The notes below the pieces were generated by a model, which worked only from the letters and a program-made list of their open reading frames with translations, had not been told where the DNA came from and did no database searches. Below, one piece after another: positions 36,397-45,612 of a DNA stretch of 64,000 nt. This DNA is from Paenibacillus sp. FSL R5-0345 (GTDB taxonomy: Bacteria > Bacillota > Bacilli > Paenibacillales > Paenibacillaceae), in contig NZ_CP009281.1 in the NCBI RefSeq assembly GCF_000758585.1, positions 5,146,001-5,210,000 on the forward strand, given 5' to 3'. The stretch's first letter is position 1. Every line of letters starts with the position of its first letter. The position numbers and the translations under genes are program-made.

Positions 36397-38186
36397 GTGA
36401 GCTTACCTCCATCGTAAGGTTTTGAAATAAGAAGTGGAAAATGGATAATCACTTCAGTTCCTGTGTCTGATGATACAATGTCCATGCCTGTCCGTTGATT
36501 CTTGAACAACAGCTCCAAGCTCTCCCTAATATTCTGAACACCGATTCCTTTCCGTTTCCGTGCAGCCTTATTCAGCTGTGCTCTATCTATCCCCATGCCG
36601 TTATCTTTAACCTGCAGATATAGTTGCTGTCCAGTCACCTTAGCGGAAATATCAATTCTCCCTTGTTTCACAGACTGACCGAAGCCGTGAATCAAGCTAT
36701 TTTCAATTAAGGGTTGAAGACAGAATTTAGGAATTAATGCGTATTGTAGTTCCTCGTTGATATCATATTGAATCTCAATCCCATGTCCGAAGCGTTGCCG
36801 CTGAATTTCCATGTAAGATTCAATTAGTACAATCTCATCCTTTAACAGAATCAAATCCACTTCCGTATTTAAGGTTGTTTCCAATATTTTGCCTAGTGCA
36901 ACACAAATTCCATAAATTTCATCATCATCTTTATCTAAGGCGATGCTCTTTATCGTATTCAATGTATTTAGTAGGAAATGTGGATTCATCTGCGAAAGTA
37001 ACACCTGAAATCGAACGAATTGCTTCTGTTTTTCTTCAAGCTGAAGACGCTGCAACAGCTCATTTAAATCATGGATCATTATATTGAAACTCTGAGTCAG
37101 TGCCAGAATCTCTCCCCGCCCTTGCTCGGGTAATTTCATTTTGAGATTCGTTTTAGCGGTCATCTCCATCTTCTTCTGCAGCTTCTTTAGCGGCACTGTA
37201 ATCGTCGATGATATAAAATAAGTTAATAAAACAAATAGCAGTAGTATGACTCCAAATACAGCAAAAAATCGTTGCTTCTGCTTATACACCTCAAGAAATA
37301 GCTGTTCTAGCTGTACCTTTTTAACGACATAACCATTCAACTCTTCGATGTAGCTGTATGTGTATAAGCTTTTCTCCTTCGGATCGATGATGGATGCAGC
37401 ACGCTCTGTCTGCCGCTGGTGGTCACTCTTCACAATACTCTGCGCAATATCTGGAGAAAAGGTCTCATCCTTATCCGGATTAAGCATCATTCTCCCTGAG
37501 GCATCGAGCAGAAAAAAAGAACCTTCCTGTTTACTCCCTAACGTTGATTTAATAAACCACTCCTCATAATCGATACTTAGTCTTGCATAAGCATAAATGT
37601 TAAAACCATTATCACGCATAACCTCATAGAGGCTAAGCATTTTCTTACTTGTCGTACTTTCCCGGACCACATTATTCTTGTCATTCGGATTCCATATATA
37701 TCGATTCGCTCCTTCTCGCTTCAACGCTTGAACCCAATCTTCCGATTGGATTTCGTCGTAGCTCAAGGTTTCCCTCGGCATAAAGGAAGTGTATGCGTTT
37801 CCATGAAGGTCGATTAAAGTATAATATACCGTCGCTCCACTCATGAAGAATGTATTTTCAATCGCTCCAAACTTGTTTTCAACGAGCTTTTTTCTCGTGA
37901 TTTCATCAGATTGCTCGGGATTCTTCATTATCGATAAAATCGTTGTATCTTGTTCAAGTAATGATCCTGTTTTCATAACGAGACTCATGAGATCAACAAA
38001 ACCATTCTTAATCCCAATAAGCTGCTCTATGTTCTTCGTTTCCGCATTATCCTGAAGCATTTGTTCTGTCTCTTTGAAGTTATACAGAACGAGCATGGCA
38101 ATGGGTGTTAGTACCAACAGTAAGAAAGCTAACAAAATCCGATTCTTAAAGGTACTTGGCGTAAGTTTTAAATATAATCGTTTCAA
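36381..38186 (-). CDS. yesM: sensor histidine kinase, YesM type
   Basis: 601 residues: membrane helix near 17-37, extracellular sensor of about 240 residues (Cache-like), second helix near 285-305, HAMP, then the LytS/YesM phosphoacceptor (SQMNPHFLLNTLNTIKSIAL, His403) and the HATPase N and G boxes (CLQPLIENSLIHG, VKDNGMGID). It senses an external sugar or a binding protein and phosphorylates the adjacent regulator. It is first in the operon. The last 16 nt overlap the regulator gene. Confidence 0.91.
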   Translation of the reverse strand: MKRLYLKLTPSTFKNRILLAFLLLVLTPIAMLVLYNFKETEQMLQDNAETKNIEQLIGIKNGFVDLMSLVMKTGSLLEQDTTILSIMKNPEQSDEITRKKLVENKFGAIENTFFMSGATVYYTLIDLHGNAYTSFMPRETLSYDEIQSEDWVQALKREGANRYIWNPNDKNNVVRESTTSKKMLSLYEVMRDNGFNIYAYARLSIDYEEWFIKSTLGSKQEGSFFLLDASGRMMLNPDKDETFSPDIAQSIVKSDHQRQTERAASIIDPKEKSLYTYSYIEELNGYVVKKVQLEQLFLEVYKQKQRFFAVFGVILLLFVLLTYFISSTITVPLKKLQKKMEMTAKTNLKMKLPEQGRGEILALTQSFNIMIHDLNELLQRLQLEEKQKQFVRFQVLLSQMNPHFLLNTLNTIKSIALDKDDDEIYGICVALGKILETTLNTEVDLILLKDEIVLIESYMEIQRQRFGHGIEIQYDINEELQYALIPKFCLQPLIENSLIHGFGQSVKQGRIDISAKVTGQQLYLQVKDNGMGIDRAQLNKAARKRKGIGVQNIRESLELLFKNQRTGMDIVSSDTGTEVIIHFPLLISKPYDGGKLTCGER

Positions 38187-38251
38187 AAGAGGACTCCCCT
38201 TACAGTGTATGTGCTTACAATCCTTCCACCCTATTGTAATCTTCTCCTGCT

Positions 38252-38285
38252 CAAAAAAATAGAGCCGGGATATTCTCCCGGCTCT
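38252..38285 (-). terminator. terminator after lepA
   Basis: A 10-bp perfect stem (AGAGCCGGGA / TCCCGGCTCT), 5-nt loop, and seven T on the minus strand. Confidence 0.92.
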
Positions 38286-38294
38286 ACCTAATTT

Positions 38295-40109
38295 CTACTC
38301 GTCAATCTTCAGAACGGCCATAAATGCTTCTTGCGGTACCTCGACACTGCCGACTTGCTTCATGCGTTTCTTACCTTCTTTTTGTTTCTCGAGCAGCTTA
38401 CGCTTACGCGAAATATCACCGCCGTAACATTTAGCAAGTACGTTTTTGCGCATCGCCTTAACGGTTTCACGCGCAACCACCTTCGTACCCACAGAGGCTT
38501 GAATCGGCACTTCGAACATTTGACGAGGGATAATCCCACGCAGTTTCTCACAAATGATACGTCCGCGGTTATACGCACGATCACGGTGAACGATAAAGGA
38601 CAAGGCATCAACCTGCTCGTTGTTAAGCAAGATATCCATCTTGACCAGATTCGAACGACGGTATCCTGAAATTTCATAGTCGTAGGATGCGTAACCTTTG
38701 GTACCAGATTTCAACTGATCAAAGAAATCATAAACGATTTCTGACAGTGGAATCTCGTAAGTAATCGTTACACGATTAGTATCTAGATACTCCATATTTA
38801 CGAACTCGCCACGTTTGTTCTGGCACAGCTCCATTACGGTACCCACAAAGTCGTTAGGCACGATGATCGCTGCTTTAACATACGGCTCTTCAATGTAGTC
38901 GATCGTTCCGATTTCCGGATAATGTGACGGGTTGTCGATTTGAATCATTTCGCCATTGGTCAGCATAATTCGGTAGATAACGCTCGGTGCGGTAGTAATT
39001 AGCGGCAAATTGAACTCACGTTCAATCCGTTCCTGGATAATTTCCATATGCAAGAGACCAAGGAATCCGCAACGGAAGCCAAATCCAAGTGCGCTAGAGC
39101 TTTCCGGCTCAAAGCTTAGCGAAGCATCGTTAAGCTGAAGCTTCTCAAGGGCCTCACGAAGATCGTTATAATCGGAGGTTTCAATCGGATACAAACCACA
39201 GTATACCATCGGGTTAATCTTACGATAACCTGGAAGCGGCTCAGCAGTAGGATTCTTGGCATCGGTAACCGTATCACCGACACGAGTATCCCCAACATGC
39301 TTGATACCAGCTACGATAAACCCAACATCTCCGATGTTCAATTCATCAACAATGGTCATACGCGGCATAAATGCACCAACCTCAATAACCTCAAAGGTCT
39401 TTTCGGTTGCCATCATCTTAATCTTCGAACCTGCGCGGATCTTCCCGTCCATTACGCGCACATAGACGATAACGCCTTTGTAAGGATCATAATGTGAGTC
39501 AAAGATCAATGCTTTAAGCGGTTCTTCCGAATTACCGGATGGAGCAGGAACCTGCTTCACCACTTGCTCAAGGATTTCCTTGATACCGATACCGGCTTTG
39601 GCAGATGCCATAACCGCTTCACTGGTATCCAGCCCGATAACATCCTCAATTTCCTGCTTTACCCGGTCTGGGTCAGCGTTTGGTAAATCAATTTTGTTGA
39701 GGACAGGCAGAATTTCCAGGTTGTTATCCAGCGCTAGATACACATTGGCAAGCGTCTGTGCTTCAATCCCTTGTGCCGCATCTACTACGAGCAACGCGCC
39801 TTCACATGCCGCAAGACTGCGGGAAACTTCATAGGTGAAATCGACGTGTCCCGGTGTATCAATCAAATTGAGATAATACTCCACACCATCGTCTGCACGA
39901 TAGGTTAAACGCACGGCTTGCAGCTTTATTGTGATACCGCGTTCGCGCTCCAGATCCATCTGATCGAGTACCTGTTCCTGCATTTCACGCGTGGTTAGTG
40001 CCCCCGTGTATTCCAAAATGCGGTCAGCTAGTGTCGATTTACCATGGTCTATATGTGCAATAATCGAGAAATTGCGAATTTGTTGTTGTCTTTTCTGAAC
40101 GTCAGTCAT
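38295..40109 (-). CDS. lepA: elongation factor 4 (LepA)
   Basis: A 604-residue translational GTPase that back-translocates or helps ribosomes under stress. G motifs: [13 protein letters not shown] (G1), RERGITIK (G2), DTPGHVDFT (G3), NKIDLP (G4) and SAKAGIG (G5). The LepA-specific C-terminal tail is [19 protein letters not shown] and [16 protein letters not shown]. In the conserved B. subtilis order it follows yqxA and precedes hemW. Confidence 0.97.
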   Translation of the reverse strand: MTDVQKRQQQIRNFSIIAHIDHGKSTLADRILEYTGALTTREMQEQVLDQMDLERERGITIKLQAVRLTYRADDGVEYYLNLIDTPGHVDFTYEVSRSLAACEGALLVVDAAQGIEAQTLANVYLALDNNLEILPVLNKIDLPNADPDRVKQEIEDVIGLDTSEAVMASAKAGIGIKEILEQVVKQVPAPSGNSEEPLKALIFDSHYDPYKGVIVYVRVMDGKIRAGSKIKMMATEKTFEVIEVGAFMPRMTIVDELNIGDVGFIVAGIKHVGDTRVGDTVTDAKNPTAEPLPGYRKINPMVYCGLYPIETSDYNDLREALEKLQLNDASLSFEPESSSALGFGFRCGFLGLLHMEIIQERIEREFNLPLITTAPSVIYRIMLTNGEMIQIDNPSHYPEIGTIDYIEEPYVKAAIIVPNDFVGTVMELCQNKRGEFVNMEYLDTNRVTITYEIPLSEIVYDFFDQLKSGTKGYASYDYEISGYRRSNLVKMDILLNNEQVDALSFIVHRDRAYNRGRIICEKLRGIIPRQMFEVPIQASVGTKVVARETVKAMRKNVLAKCYGGDISRKRKLLEKQKEGKKRMKQVGSVEVPQEAFMAVLKIDE

Positions 40110-40198
40110 TCCTTACCCCCACAGACAGCCTGATATTAATCCACTTATTATAACAGTACAAGCTTACTCCATCAATCCCGCCCTTACGTAAAACAGAA

Positions 40199-40235
40199 GA
40201 AACAGCTATTCACGTATCCGTGAAATAACTGTTTC
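40199..40235 (-). terminator. hairpin between the yqxA-like gene and lepA
   Basis: Arms GAAACAG and CTGTTTC with TATT/AATA and CACG/CGTG inside, loop TATC. The minus strand continues TTCTGTTTTACG. It is a possible weak terminator before lepA. Confidence 0.5.
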
Positions 40236-40243
40236 TCCTGAAA

Positions 40244-40729
40244 TCATTGTGATTCTTCCGCCGAATCGAACAATGAAACTACCCAGCGTATGCCCTTCTG
40301 AGAAGCCTGCTGGAGAAGGCCCGCCGTTTTATCTGCTATCACATCGACTGTCGGCTTTTGTTCCTCAGGAATCAGAATCTGTTCCGGAGTTTTCGTACTA
40401 TACCCGTCTACCACCTGCTGAGGAAGATCTCCATTTGGGGCAGGATTGCTATTCTGAGGCAACGGGGAAACAGGCGTATATGCACCTGTGATAGGGTCGA
40501 TCACCATCGGAACATACACATAAGTCTGCCCACCTTGTGTAACCCCATTCTTTATCGGTTGTGATTGCATGCCCGTCACTTGGCTGGTTGGCGTAGTCGA
40601 AAGATCAGTCCAGCCTGGCAGCAGCTTAGAGACAGTTGCCCCTCCGCTGCCACTAAACTGCATACCTAACAGTATACCGACCCCTGCCCAAATACCGACC
40701 ATAACCAGTTTTTTACCGAAACGAGACAT
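40244..40729 (-). CDS. YqxA-like (DUF3679) membrane protein
   Basis: 161 residues from ATG 40729, eight bases after AAAGGAG; the longer frame begins at GTG 40738. One N-terminal membrane helix (KLVMVGIWAGVGILLGMQF), a Pro/Asn/Gln-rich extracytoplasmic middle, and a helical end (VDVIADKTAGLLQQASQKGIRWVVSLFDS). It lies exactly where yqxA lies in B. subtilis, between spoIIP and lepA. The identification rests mainly on position and on the N- and C-terminal helices. Function unknown; perhaps sporulation-related. Confidence 0.65.
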   Translation of the reverse strand: MSRFGKKLVMVGIWAGVGILLGMQFSGSGGATVSKLLPGWTDLSTTPTSQVTGMQSQPIKNGVTQGGQTYVYVPMVIDPITGAYTPVSPLPQNSNPAPNGDLPQQVVDGYSTKTPEQILIPEEQKPTVDVIADKTAGLLQQASQKGIRWVVSLFDSAEESQ

Positions 40730-40746
40730 GTAAGCCACTCCTTTTT

Positions 40747-40842
40747 AAAATTATAAGAAAGTATAAGTTTCACGTTACACATTATCCTTAAAATTCTCGC
40801 ATAAACACTTACCGTCTTTAAAAGGACGCCAAAGGCGTTTTA
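40747..40842 (-). repeat. two-hairpin intergenic repeat, copy 4 (spoIIP-yqxA gap)
   Basis: Read on the minus strand: AAAACGCCTTTGGCGTCC, GGTAAGTGTTTATGCGAGAA, then AACGTGAAACTTATACTTTC and a TTATAA-type arm. Opposite orientation to copies 1, 2, 5, 6 and 7. Confidence 0.8.
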
Positions 40843-40890
40843 GCTTGATACTTGGTAATTAGGCTGTTACTCTAAATGAATGTCTAAAGG

Positions 40891-42261
40891 TTACGAAGCT
40901 CCGTCCGATGACTTTTGAGGTGCTGTAGCATTGGTTTGTCCCTTGCTCTCTTGGGTTGTGGGATTCGTCGCCTTGCCAGCTGCGTTTACCTTCTCCGAGT
41001 CATGACTGCTCCAATACACATCCGCAATAGCATCTGCCAAAATATCAGCCGTACGCTTTAATTCCTCTGCTGTATTATCAACACCGCCCACCTCAATCAA
41101 GACACTATTAGGTGAGAGGGTCTGGTTGTACTCCCCGTTGTTTCCTTTACCCGCAGCTTTTCCCCATATTCCGCGAGATATTCCTGGGTAACTCTTTTCA
41201 ATCGTTTGATGAATCTTGTTCGCAAACTCTTCGTTCTTCTTCCAATCTTTATTCGCATGTCCAATAATAAAATACACCTGAGCGTAACTTTTCCCATCAA
41301 TCACTGCAGTTGTTTTGCCATGACGCTGCGAGTCGCGGTGAATGTCGATAAGTTCACTCATTTCTTGGTTTGAGCTCATTGCAGATTTAACCAACATTCG
41401 AGAGTATTTGTAGGAAAAATTCCAGTTATAGTCGGCAATTTTAGTTAGAAAATCTTCTTTGGCATGAACTGTACCAATCCCGCGTTGTTCCAATCTTTTC
41501 GTAATATATGATCCTACCAGCATTACATTTTTAGAAGAAACCGCCGAGCTTGGATTTTCGTTCGTCACTCCTAGTAGAGGGTTATAGGCCTCTCGAGGAT
41601 GTGAATGATAGATAAGAACCCGTTTGACCGAGGTATCCTTATCTGTCTCGCTTTGAGGATCACTCTTATCCGTGCCTCCCGTAGCTCCTGATGGCTCAGG
41701 AGACGGAGTTATCGTCGCTTCAGGTTGCTGTGATGGGGTATCTTCAGGCTTGTCCACTTCGTCTGGAACAGATGGATCATCCGATTCCCCTCCACCCTCA
41801 GCCAGTTCATCCGTTCCCGGATGATAATCAACAGGCGCTCCTGTAGAACCACCCGAGCCTTTTCGCAATAGAAACGGATCATCCGCTGCCAAACCTGGCA
41901 CTTCACGAGAGACTAGACTCTTCGGATCACTTGGATTCACACTGGTCAGCAATTGAAATACAAAGGAAGTTACTTTTTCACCTGAAAAAGCGGAAGGCTC
42001 TTCCCCCTTCGGTAAATGCGGTACCTCCATCCCCAACAGCTCCATGAAAAATCCACTGGATAGTGAGGCCGCAAGCCCCTTCATAGATGGAATGGGTGAA
42101 GAGTTCAACTTCTGTCCGGCCAAACCACCAGCTCCAAGCAGCATAAAAAATACTAGCGAACCTCCGGCCAACAGCAGCATCGTTCTTCCCAGCGATAAAG
42201 CATCCAGCACTCTTCCACGTAAGCGGCCGATGTTCCAAAGCTGAAACCATTTTTTATTCAT
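40891..42261 (-). CDS. spoIIP: stage II sporulation protein P
   Basis: 456 residues: N-terminal membrane helix (TMLLLAGGSLVFFMLLGAGG), a long Pro/Glu/Ser/Asp-rich linker (about 120-215), and the amidase/endopeptidase domain with VLIYHSHPREAYNPLLG (zinc-ligand His), IDIHRDSQR and SVLIEVGGVDNT. SpoIIP cleaves septal peptidoglycan with SpoIID during engulfment. Usually expressed by sigma E in the mother cell. Upstream neighbour gpr is as in B. subtilis. The 156-bp gap to gpr shows no clear terminator. Confidence 0.95.
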   Translation of the reverse strand: MNKKWFQLWNIGRLRGRVLDALSLGRTMLLLAGGSLVFFMLLGAGGLAGQKLNSSPIPSMKGLAASLSSGFFMELLGMEVPHLPKGEEPSAFSGEKVTSFVFQLLTSVNPSDPKSLVSREVPGLAADDPFLLRKGSGGSTGAPVDYHPGTDELAEGGGESDDPSVPDEVDKPEDTPSQQPEATITPSPEPSGATGGTDKSDPQSETDKDTSVKRVLIYHSHPREAYNPLLGVTNENPSSAVSSKNVMLVGSYITKRLEQRGIGTVHAKEDFLTKIADYNWNFSYKYSRMLVKSAMSSNQEMSELIDIHRDSQRHGKTTAVIDGKSYAQVYFIIGHANKDWKKNEEFANKIHQTIEKSYPGISRGIWGKAAGKGNNGEYNQTLSPNSVLIEVGGVDNTAEELKRTADILADAIADVYWSSHDSEKVNAAGKATNPTTQESKGQTNATAPQKSSDGAS

Positions 42262-42417
42262 TATATTTATGTCCTCCTCCAGCCCTCTGTAATCTCTTAT
42301 ACTCCAAATCTATGAGCGAACGAGAAATAGTAGAACCGAAAATGAGAGAATAGACATAGAGCCCGTACAGGATACTGTAGATCAGCATCCCGCCGGACTG
42401 TGCTAGCTATGATTCAA

Positions 42418-43419
42418 TTAGTGGGTATAAGCACCGACATTCTCAGGATCGACCGCATCATGCAAGGCCGCATTCAAACCACTGGCTACAATATTGGCGA
42501 TACCTTCAATAAATTCATCGATTTCTTTAGGTGTAACGATCAGATCATGTCCAAGTGGCTCAAGAACTTCCTTCACCAGTGACAATCGCTCCTGCTCGGA
42601 AATATCGTCCAACATCCCCATGATTTCTTTAGTGTGACCAGCTCCTTGCCCGAAATGATTCTTCATCATCTCCAGTACATTATTTACAATAGTCGAAGCA
42701 TAGCAAACTGTAGGAACACCGATGGCAATACAAGGAACACCCAGAATTTCCTGCGTCAATCCGCGTCGTTTATTTCCAATCCCTGAACCCGGATGGATGC
42801 CGATATCAGCAATCTGAATTGTCGTATTGATCCGTTCAAGCGAACGGGATGCCAGTGCGTCAATGGCAATGATGAGATCCGGCTTTGTACGATCCACAAT
42901 CCCCTGTACAACCTCACTTGATTCGATACCGGTCAATCCCAATACCCCAGGAGCAATAGCACTTACCTTGCGATAACCTGGAGAGACCTGATCCGGCACC
43001 AGCTCATAAAACTGCCGAGTAATGAGCGCATTCTCCACAACCAGCGGACCCAGTGAATCTGGAGTCACATTCCAGTTACCAAGTCCGACGATTAGCACAG
43101 ATGCATCCTTACCAATGCCAATCCTAATCAGGAAGTCCTCGAATTCGCGAGCAAAGACTTCAGCAACTTTTTGCTGTAAACCGGTATCTCCACCGCGCAG
43201 CGCTGGCACCTCAAGCGTGACATAATTTCCAATCGCGCGGCCTATCGCTTGTGATCCTGCTGCGTTAGCCACACCAAGCCGGGTAACTTTTATCCCATCA
43301 GACTCTTCCACTTCTTCGTTCACACCAGGAATTGGCGTCCTTTGTGGCCCTTGGGCCATTTCCTTTGCTTCTAACGCCAAGTCCGTGCGTACCGAATATA
43401 GCTGCAGATCCGGTTCCAT
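42418..43419 (-). CDS. gpr: germination protease GPR
   Basis: An aspartic-type protease that degrades small acid-soluble spore proteins at germination. The start ATG 43419 is preceded by AAGGAGG and gives MEPDLQLYSVRTDLALEA, with the typical autoprocessed propeptide; the longest frame adds 13 unlikely residues. Core motifs include VLIVGLGNWNVTPDSLGP, VLGLTGIES and IAIDALASRS, followed by IGIHPGSGIGNKR. 333 residues, near the family length. Confidence 0.96.
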   Translation of the reverse strand: MEPDLQLYSVRTDLALEAKEMAQGPQRTPIPGVNEEVEESDGIKVTRLGVANAAGSQAIGRAIGNYVTLEVPALRGGDTGLQQKVAEVFAREFEDFLIRIGIGKDASVLIVGLGNWNVTPDSLGPLVVENALITRQFYELVPDQVSPGYRKVSAIAPGVLGLTGIESSEVVQGIVDRTKPDLIIAIDALASRSLERINTTIQIADIGIHPGSGIGNKRRGLTQEILGVPCIAIGVPTVCYASTIVNNVLEMMKNHFGQGAGHTKEIMGMLDDISEQERLSLVKEVLEPLGHDLIVTPKEIDEFIEGIANIVASGLNAALHDAVDPENVGAYTH

Positions 43420-43441
43420 CGTTATACCAGCCTCCTTAAAG

Positions 43442-43585
43442 GTTTTGTAAGCATACACTTCATTGAGTAACCTTCGACAAAACTTGCTTCGTAAGCGATA
43501 CTTAGTTTTGTAAGCTTTCGCTTCGTCCTTGAGTTACTTTGAACAAAAACTCAAATTACAAGCTTCTGCCTATGCTCTTTTGTCG
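43442..43585. repeat. diverged copies of the 64-bp repeat, upstream of gpr
   Basis: Segments GGTTTTGTAAGCATACACTT and CTTAGTTTTGTAAGCTTTCG with ACAAAACTTGCTTCGTAAGC between them match the repeat at 11116-11310. Two imperfect units are visible, then decayed sequence. It fills most of the gap between gpr and the divergent rpsT. Confidence 0.6.
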
Positions 43586-43650
43586 ATAGTGTGCGAGAGA
43601 AAGCCCTTGTTTATGCAGGTTAAAATGGTTTAATTTGAAAGCTTTAAGTA

Positions 43651-43679
43651 TTGCTTTTTACTACCGGTCATGCTAAACT
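43651..43679 (+). promoter_or_regulatory. sigma-A promoter of rpsT
   Basis: TTGCTT (43651-43656), a 17-bp spacer, TAAACT (43674-43679). The -10 lies about 58 bp before the rpsT start. Confidence 0.55.
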
Positions 43680-43737
43680 ATTTTAAGTTGTGAATCATTT
43701 GATAATGATTTCGAATGTCTTACAGGAGGTGAATGCA

Positions 43738-44010
43738 ATGCCAAATATTAAATCCGCGGTTAAACGCGTAAACACGAACGAAAAACGCCGTGCACTGAAC
43801 GCTTCCCAAAAATCCGCGCTTCGTACAGCTGTGAAAACTGCTGATGTAGCACTGACAGGTACGGAAGTTGAAACTGCTCAAGCTGCTTTCCAAGCTGCTT
43901 CCAAAAAGCTGGACAAGGCCGTAACTAAAGGTCTGGTTCATAAAAATGCGGCTGCCCGCAAAAAATCCCGCTTGGCGAAGAAATTGAACGCTCTTAAGGC
44001 TCAAGCCTAG
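43738..44010 (+). CDS. rpsT: 30S ribosomal protein S20
   Basis: A 90-residue, very basic helical protein ([21 protein letters not shown] and the tail [22 protein letters not shown]) that binds 16S rRNA early in assembly. ATG 43738 follows ACAGGAGGTGA; the longer frame from 43690 is not expected. As in B. subtilis it points opposite to its neighbours holA and gpr. Confidence 0.97.
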   Translation: MPNIKSAVKRVNTNEKRRALNASQKSALRTAVKTADVALTGTEVETAQAAFQAASKKLDKAVTKGLVHKNAAARKKSRLAKKLNALKAQA

Positions 44011-44037
44011 GACGACATTCATAATGAGCAATTGAAG

Positions 44038-44074
44038 AACCTGACCGCTATGTTTCATACGGTTGGGTTTTTTT
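44038..44074 (+). terminator. terminator after rpsT
   Basis: The stem AACC..ACCG..TATG pairs with CATA..CGGT..GGGTT (small bulges), loop TTT, then seven T on the plus strand. Confidence 0.75.
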
Positions 44075-44110
44075 GTGCCAGCAACTCCTTCTGAACCGCA
44101 TAATCGTGAA

Positions 44111-44152
44111 TAAAAAAAGAGCAAACCCAGCATGATTAGCTGAATTCACTCT
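44111..44152 (-). terminator. terminator after holA
   Basis: A 14-bp stem, including four G-T pairs (AGAGTGAATTCAGC against GCTGGGTTTGCTCT), 7-nt loop, and seven T on the minus strand. It faces the rpsT terminator. Confidence 0.75.
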
Positions 44153-44211
44153 TCTTCGCTTGTATTCTATTCTTTCAAGTTCCTTCACAATCTACTACAG
44201 TAACCATCGAA

Positions 44212-45231
44212 CTAGGCTGCAAGCCGCAGCATAAACAGCTCCAGACCAAGCACTTTATCTATAGCCCCTGTCTTCATCTTATAATCTAGATCAGCCAGTG
44301 CACTTAAGATTTGCCGCAGACGTTCACTTGAGAACTTGTGAGCCTGCTCCCCTGCAAGCTTAACTGCATAGGGATGAAGTCCGATCTGCGAAGCAATCTG
44401 ACCTTGCGAATAACTATGTGCTGATAAATCCTTCACCTGCAAAATAATTCGGAACTGCCGCGCAATTAACGCAGCAATCTTAATAGGTTCTTCCCGCTGC
44501 TTCAACAGCTCATACAGCGTATCAAGCGCCTTATCCAAACGAAGGTTAGCGATATCTTCCACAAGCGTGAACACATTTTGTTCTGTTCCGCGGTGCACTA
44601 GACTCTCTACCGCTTCTGCGTCCACGGTTCCGCCCTTCCCAGCGAATAAACAAAGCTTGTCCATTTCCGCAGATAAGCCTTGCAAACCTGTTCCTGCATT
44701 GGTTATGAGAATTTCCGCAGTCCCGGGCGCCATCACACAACCTCGTTCACGAATCCCTTTCTCCACCCAGCGCAGCAGTTCTTCTGCTCCGAGCGGGTTA
44801 AAGGCTAATACCGTGCCCGCTGATTTAACAGTCTTCACAATTTTCTTACGCTCATCCAGCTTGTCATTATTCACCATAAAGACGATTACACTGAAATCTA
44901 CAGGATGCTGCAAATAATCACTTAAAATATCTATACGATGCTCAAGTTTGGCATTCTCTTTTCCTGCAGTAAATAACGATGCGTCCCGCACCAGCAATAA
45001 TTTACGTTCTACCATAAAGGGTACAGTCTCAGCTTCTTCTACCACAGCCTGCACCGGCGTCTCAGAGAGATCAAAGGGAATAACCGCGAAATCACGATCC
45101 TCTTTGGCAATCAGCTGGTCTTCCAGCAATGCCGCAAATTCATTCATTCGAAATTTTTCACTGCCGTACAAAAGGTACAGCGGTGAGATTTTCCCTTGTT
45201 TGATTTCTTTTATCGCCGTTTTGGCATCCAT
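44212..45231 (-). CDS. holA: DNA polymerase III subunit delta
   Basis: About 339 residues. The clamp-loader delta chain opens sliding clamps. Family features: ISPLYLLYGSEKFRMNEF near the N-terminus, VFMVNNDKLDERKKIVK, AEMDKLCLFAG, and FTLVEDIANLRLDKALDTLYELLKQREEPIKI with a C-terminal collar. It lacks a functional Walker A, as usual for delta. ATG 45231 is preferred (GGAAGTGGCGGA before it) over 45255. Known as yqeN in B. subtilis, next to rpsT and comEC. Confidence 0.92.
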   Translation of the reverse strand: MDAKTAIKEIKQGKISPLYLLYGSEKFRMNEFAALLEDQLIAKEDRDFAVIPFDLSETPVQAVVEEAETVPFMVERKLLLVRDASLFTAGKENAKLEHRIDILSDYLQHPVDFSVIVFMVNNDKLDERKKIVKTVKSAGTVLAFNPLGAEELLRWVEKGIRERGCVMAPGTAEILITNAGTGLQGLSAEMDKLCLFAGKGGTVDAEAVESLVHRGTEQNVFTLVEDIANLRLDKALDTLYELLKQREEPIKIAALIARQFRIILQVKDLSAHSYSQGQIASQIGLHPYAVKLAGEQAHKFSSERLRQILSALADLDYKMKTGAIDKVLGLELFMLRLAA

Positions 45232-45310
45232 TCCGCCACTTCCTTTTCCATTCATCTAGCCCAATTTGCCCAGAGTCCTATTGTAGCAAAAAAAACGACA
45301 AAAATGCACA

Positions 45311-45415
45311 AGTATAACCACCTTCGGCATCTTATATGGACGGTAAGCGTTTAATCGAGAAAAATAAGACATAAAGGATAAGTTCCACGCTATACTTTAT
45401 GTCTTATTTTTCATG
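45311..45415. repeat. two-hairpin intergenic repeat, copy 5
   Basis: Plus orientation: AGTATAACCACCTTCGGCAT, GGACGGTAAGCGTTTAATCG, then AAAATAAGACATAAAG ... CTTTATGTCTTATTTT with the near-perfect hairpin B around GGATAAGTTCCACGC. It is in the gap between holA and the anti-sigma gene. Confidence 0.8.
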
Positions 45416-45461
45416 CAAAAACGGAGAAACTCTGGCAGCCATGGCCAAAGCTCCTCCGTTT
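45416..45461 (-). terminator. terminator after the anti-sigma factor gene
   Basis: Outer arms AAACGGAG / CTCCGTTTTT enclose further pairing (CTTTGGC / GCCAGAG). T-run on the minus strand. The remaining 45.46-45.61 kb shows nothing recognisable. Confidence 0.6.
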
Positions 45462-45612
45462 CAGCGGCGCATCTATATAAACGCCGGAGTGAAAAGCCCT
45501 AGAAACTTCCCATCCGACGGTCATACCGATGTTCTGCAAATCCAATACTCTCTAGTTCCTGTCCGGTTGCTATAGTATATTCCGAAACTTCGAAAAATGT
45601 TCCGGCCTCATA

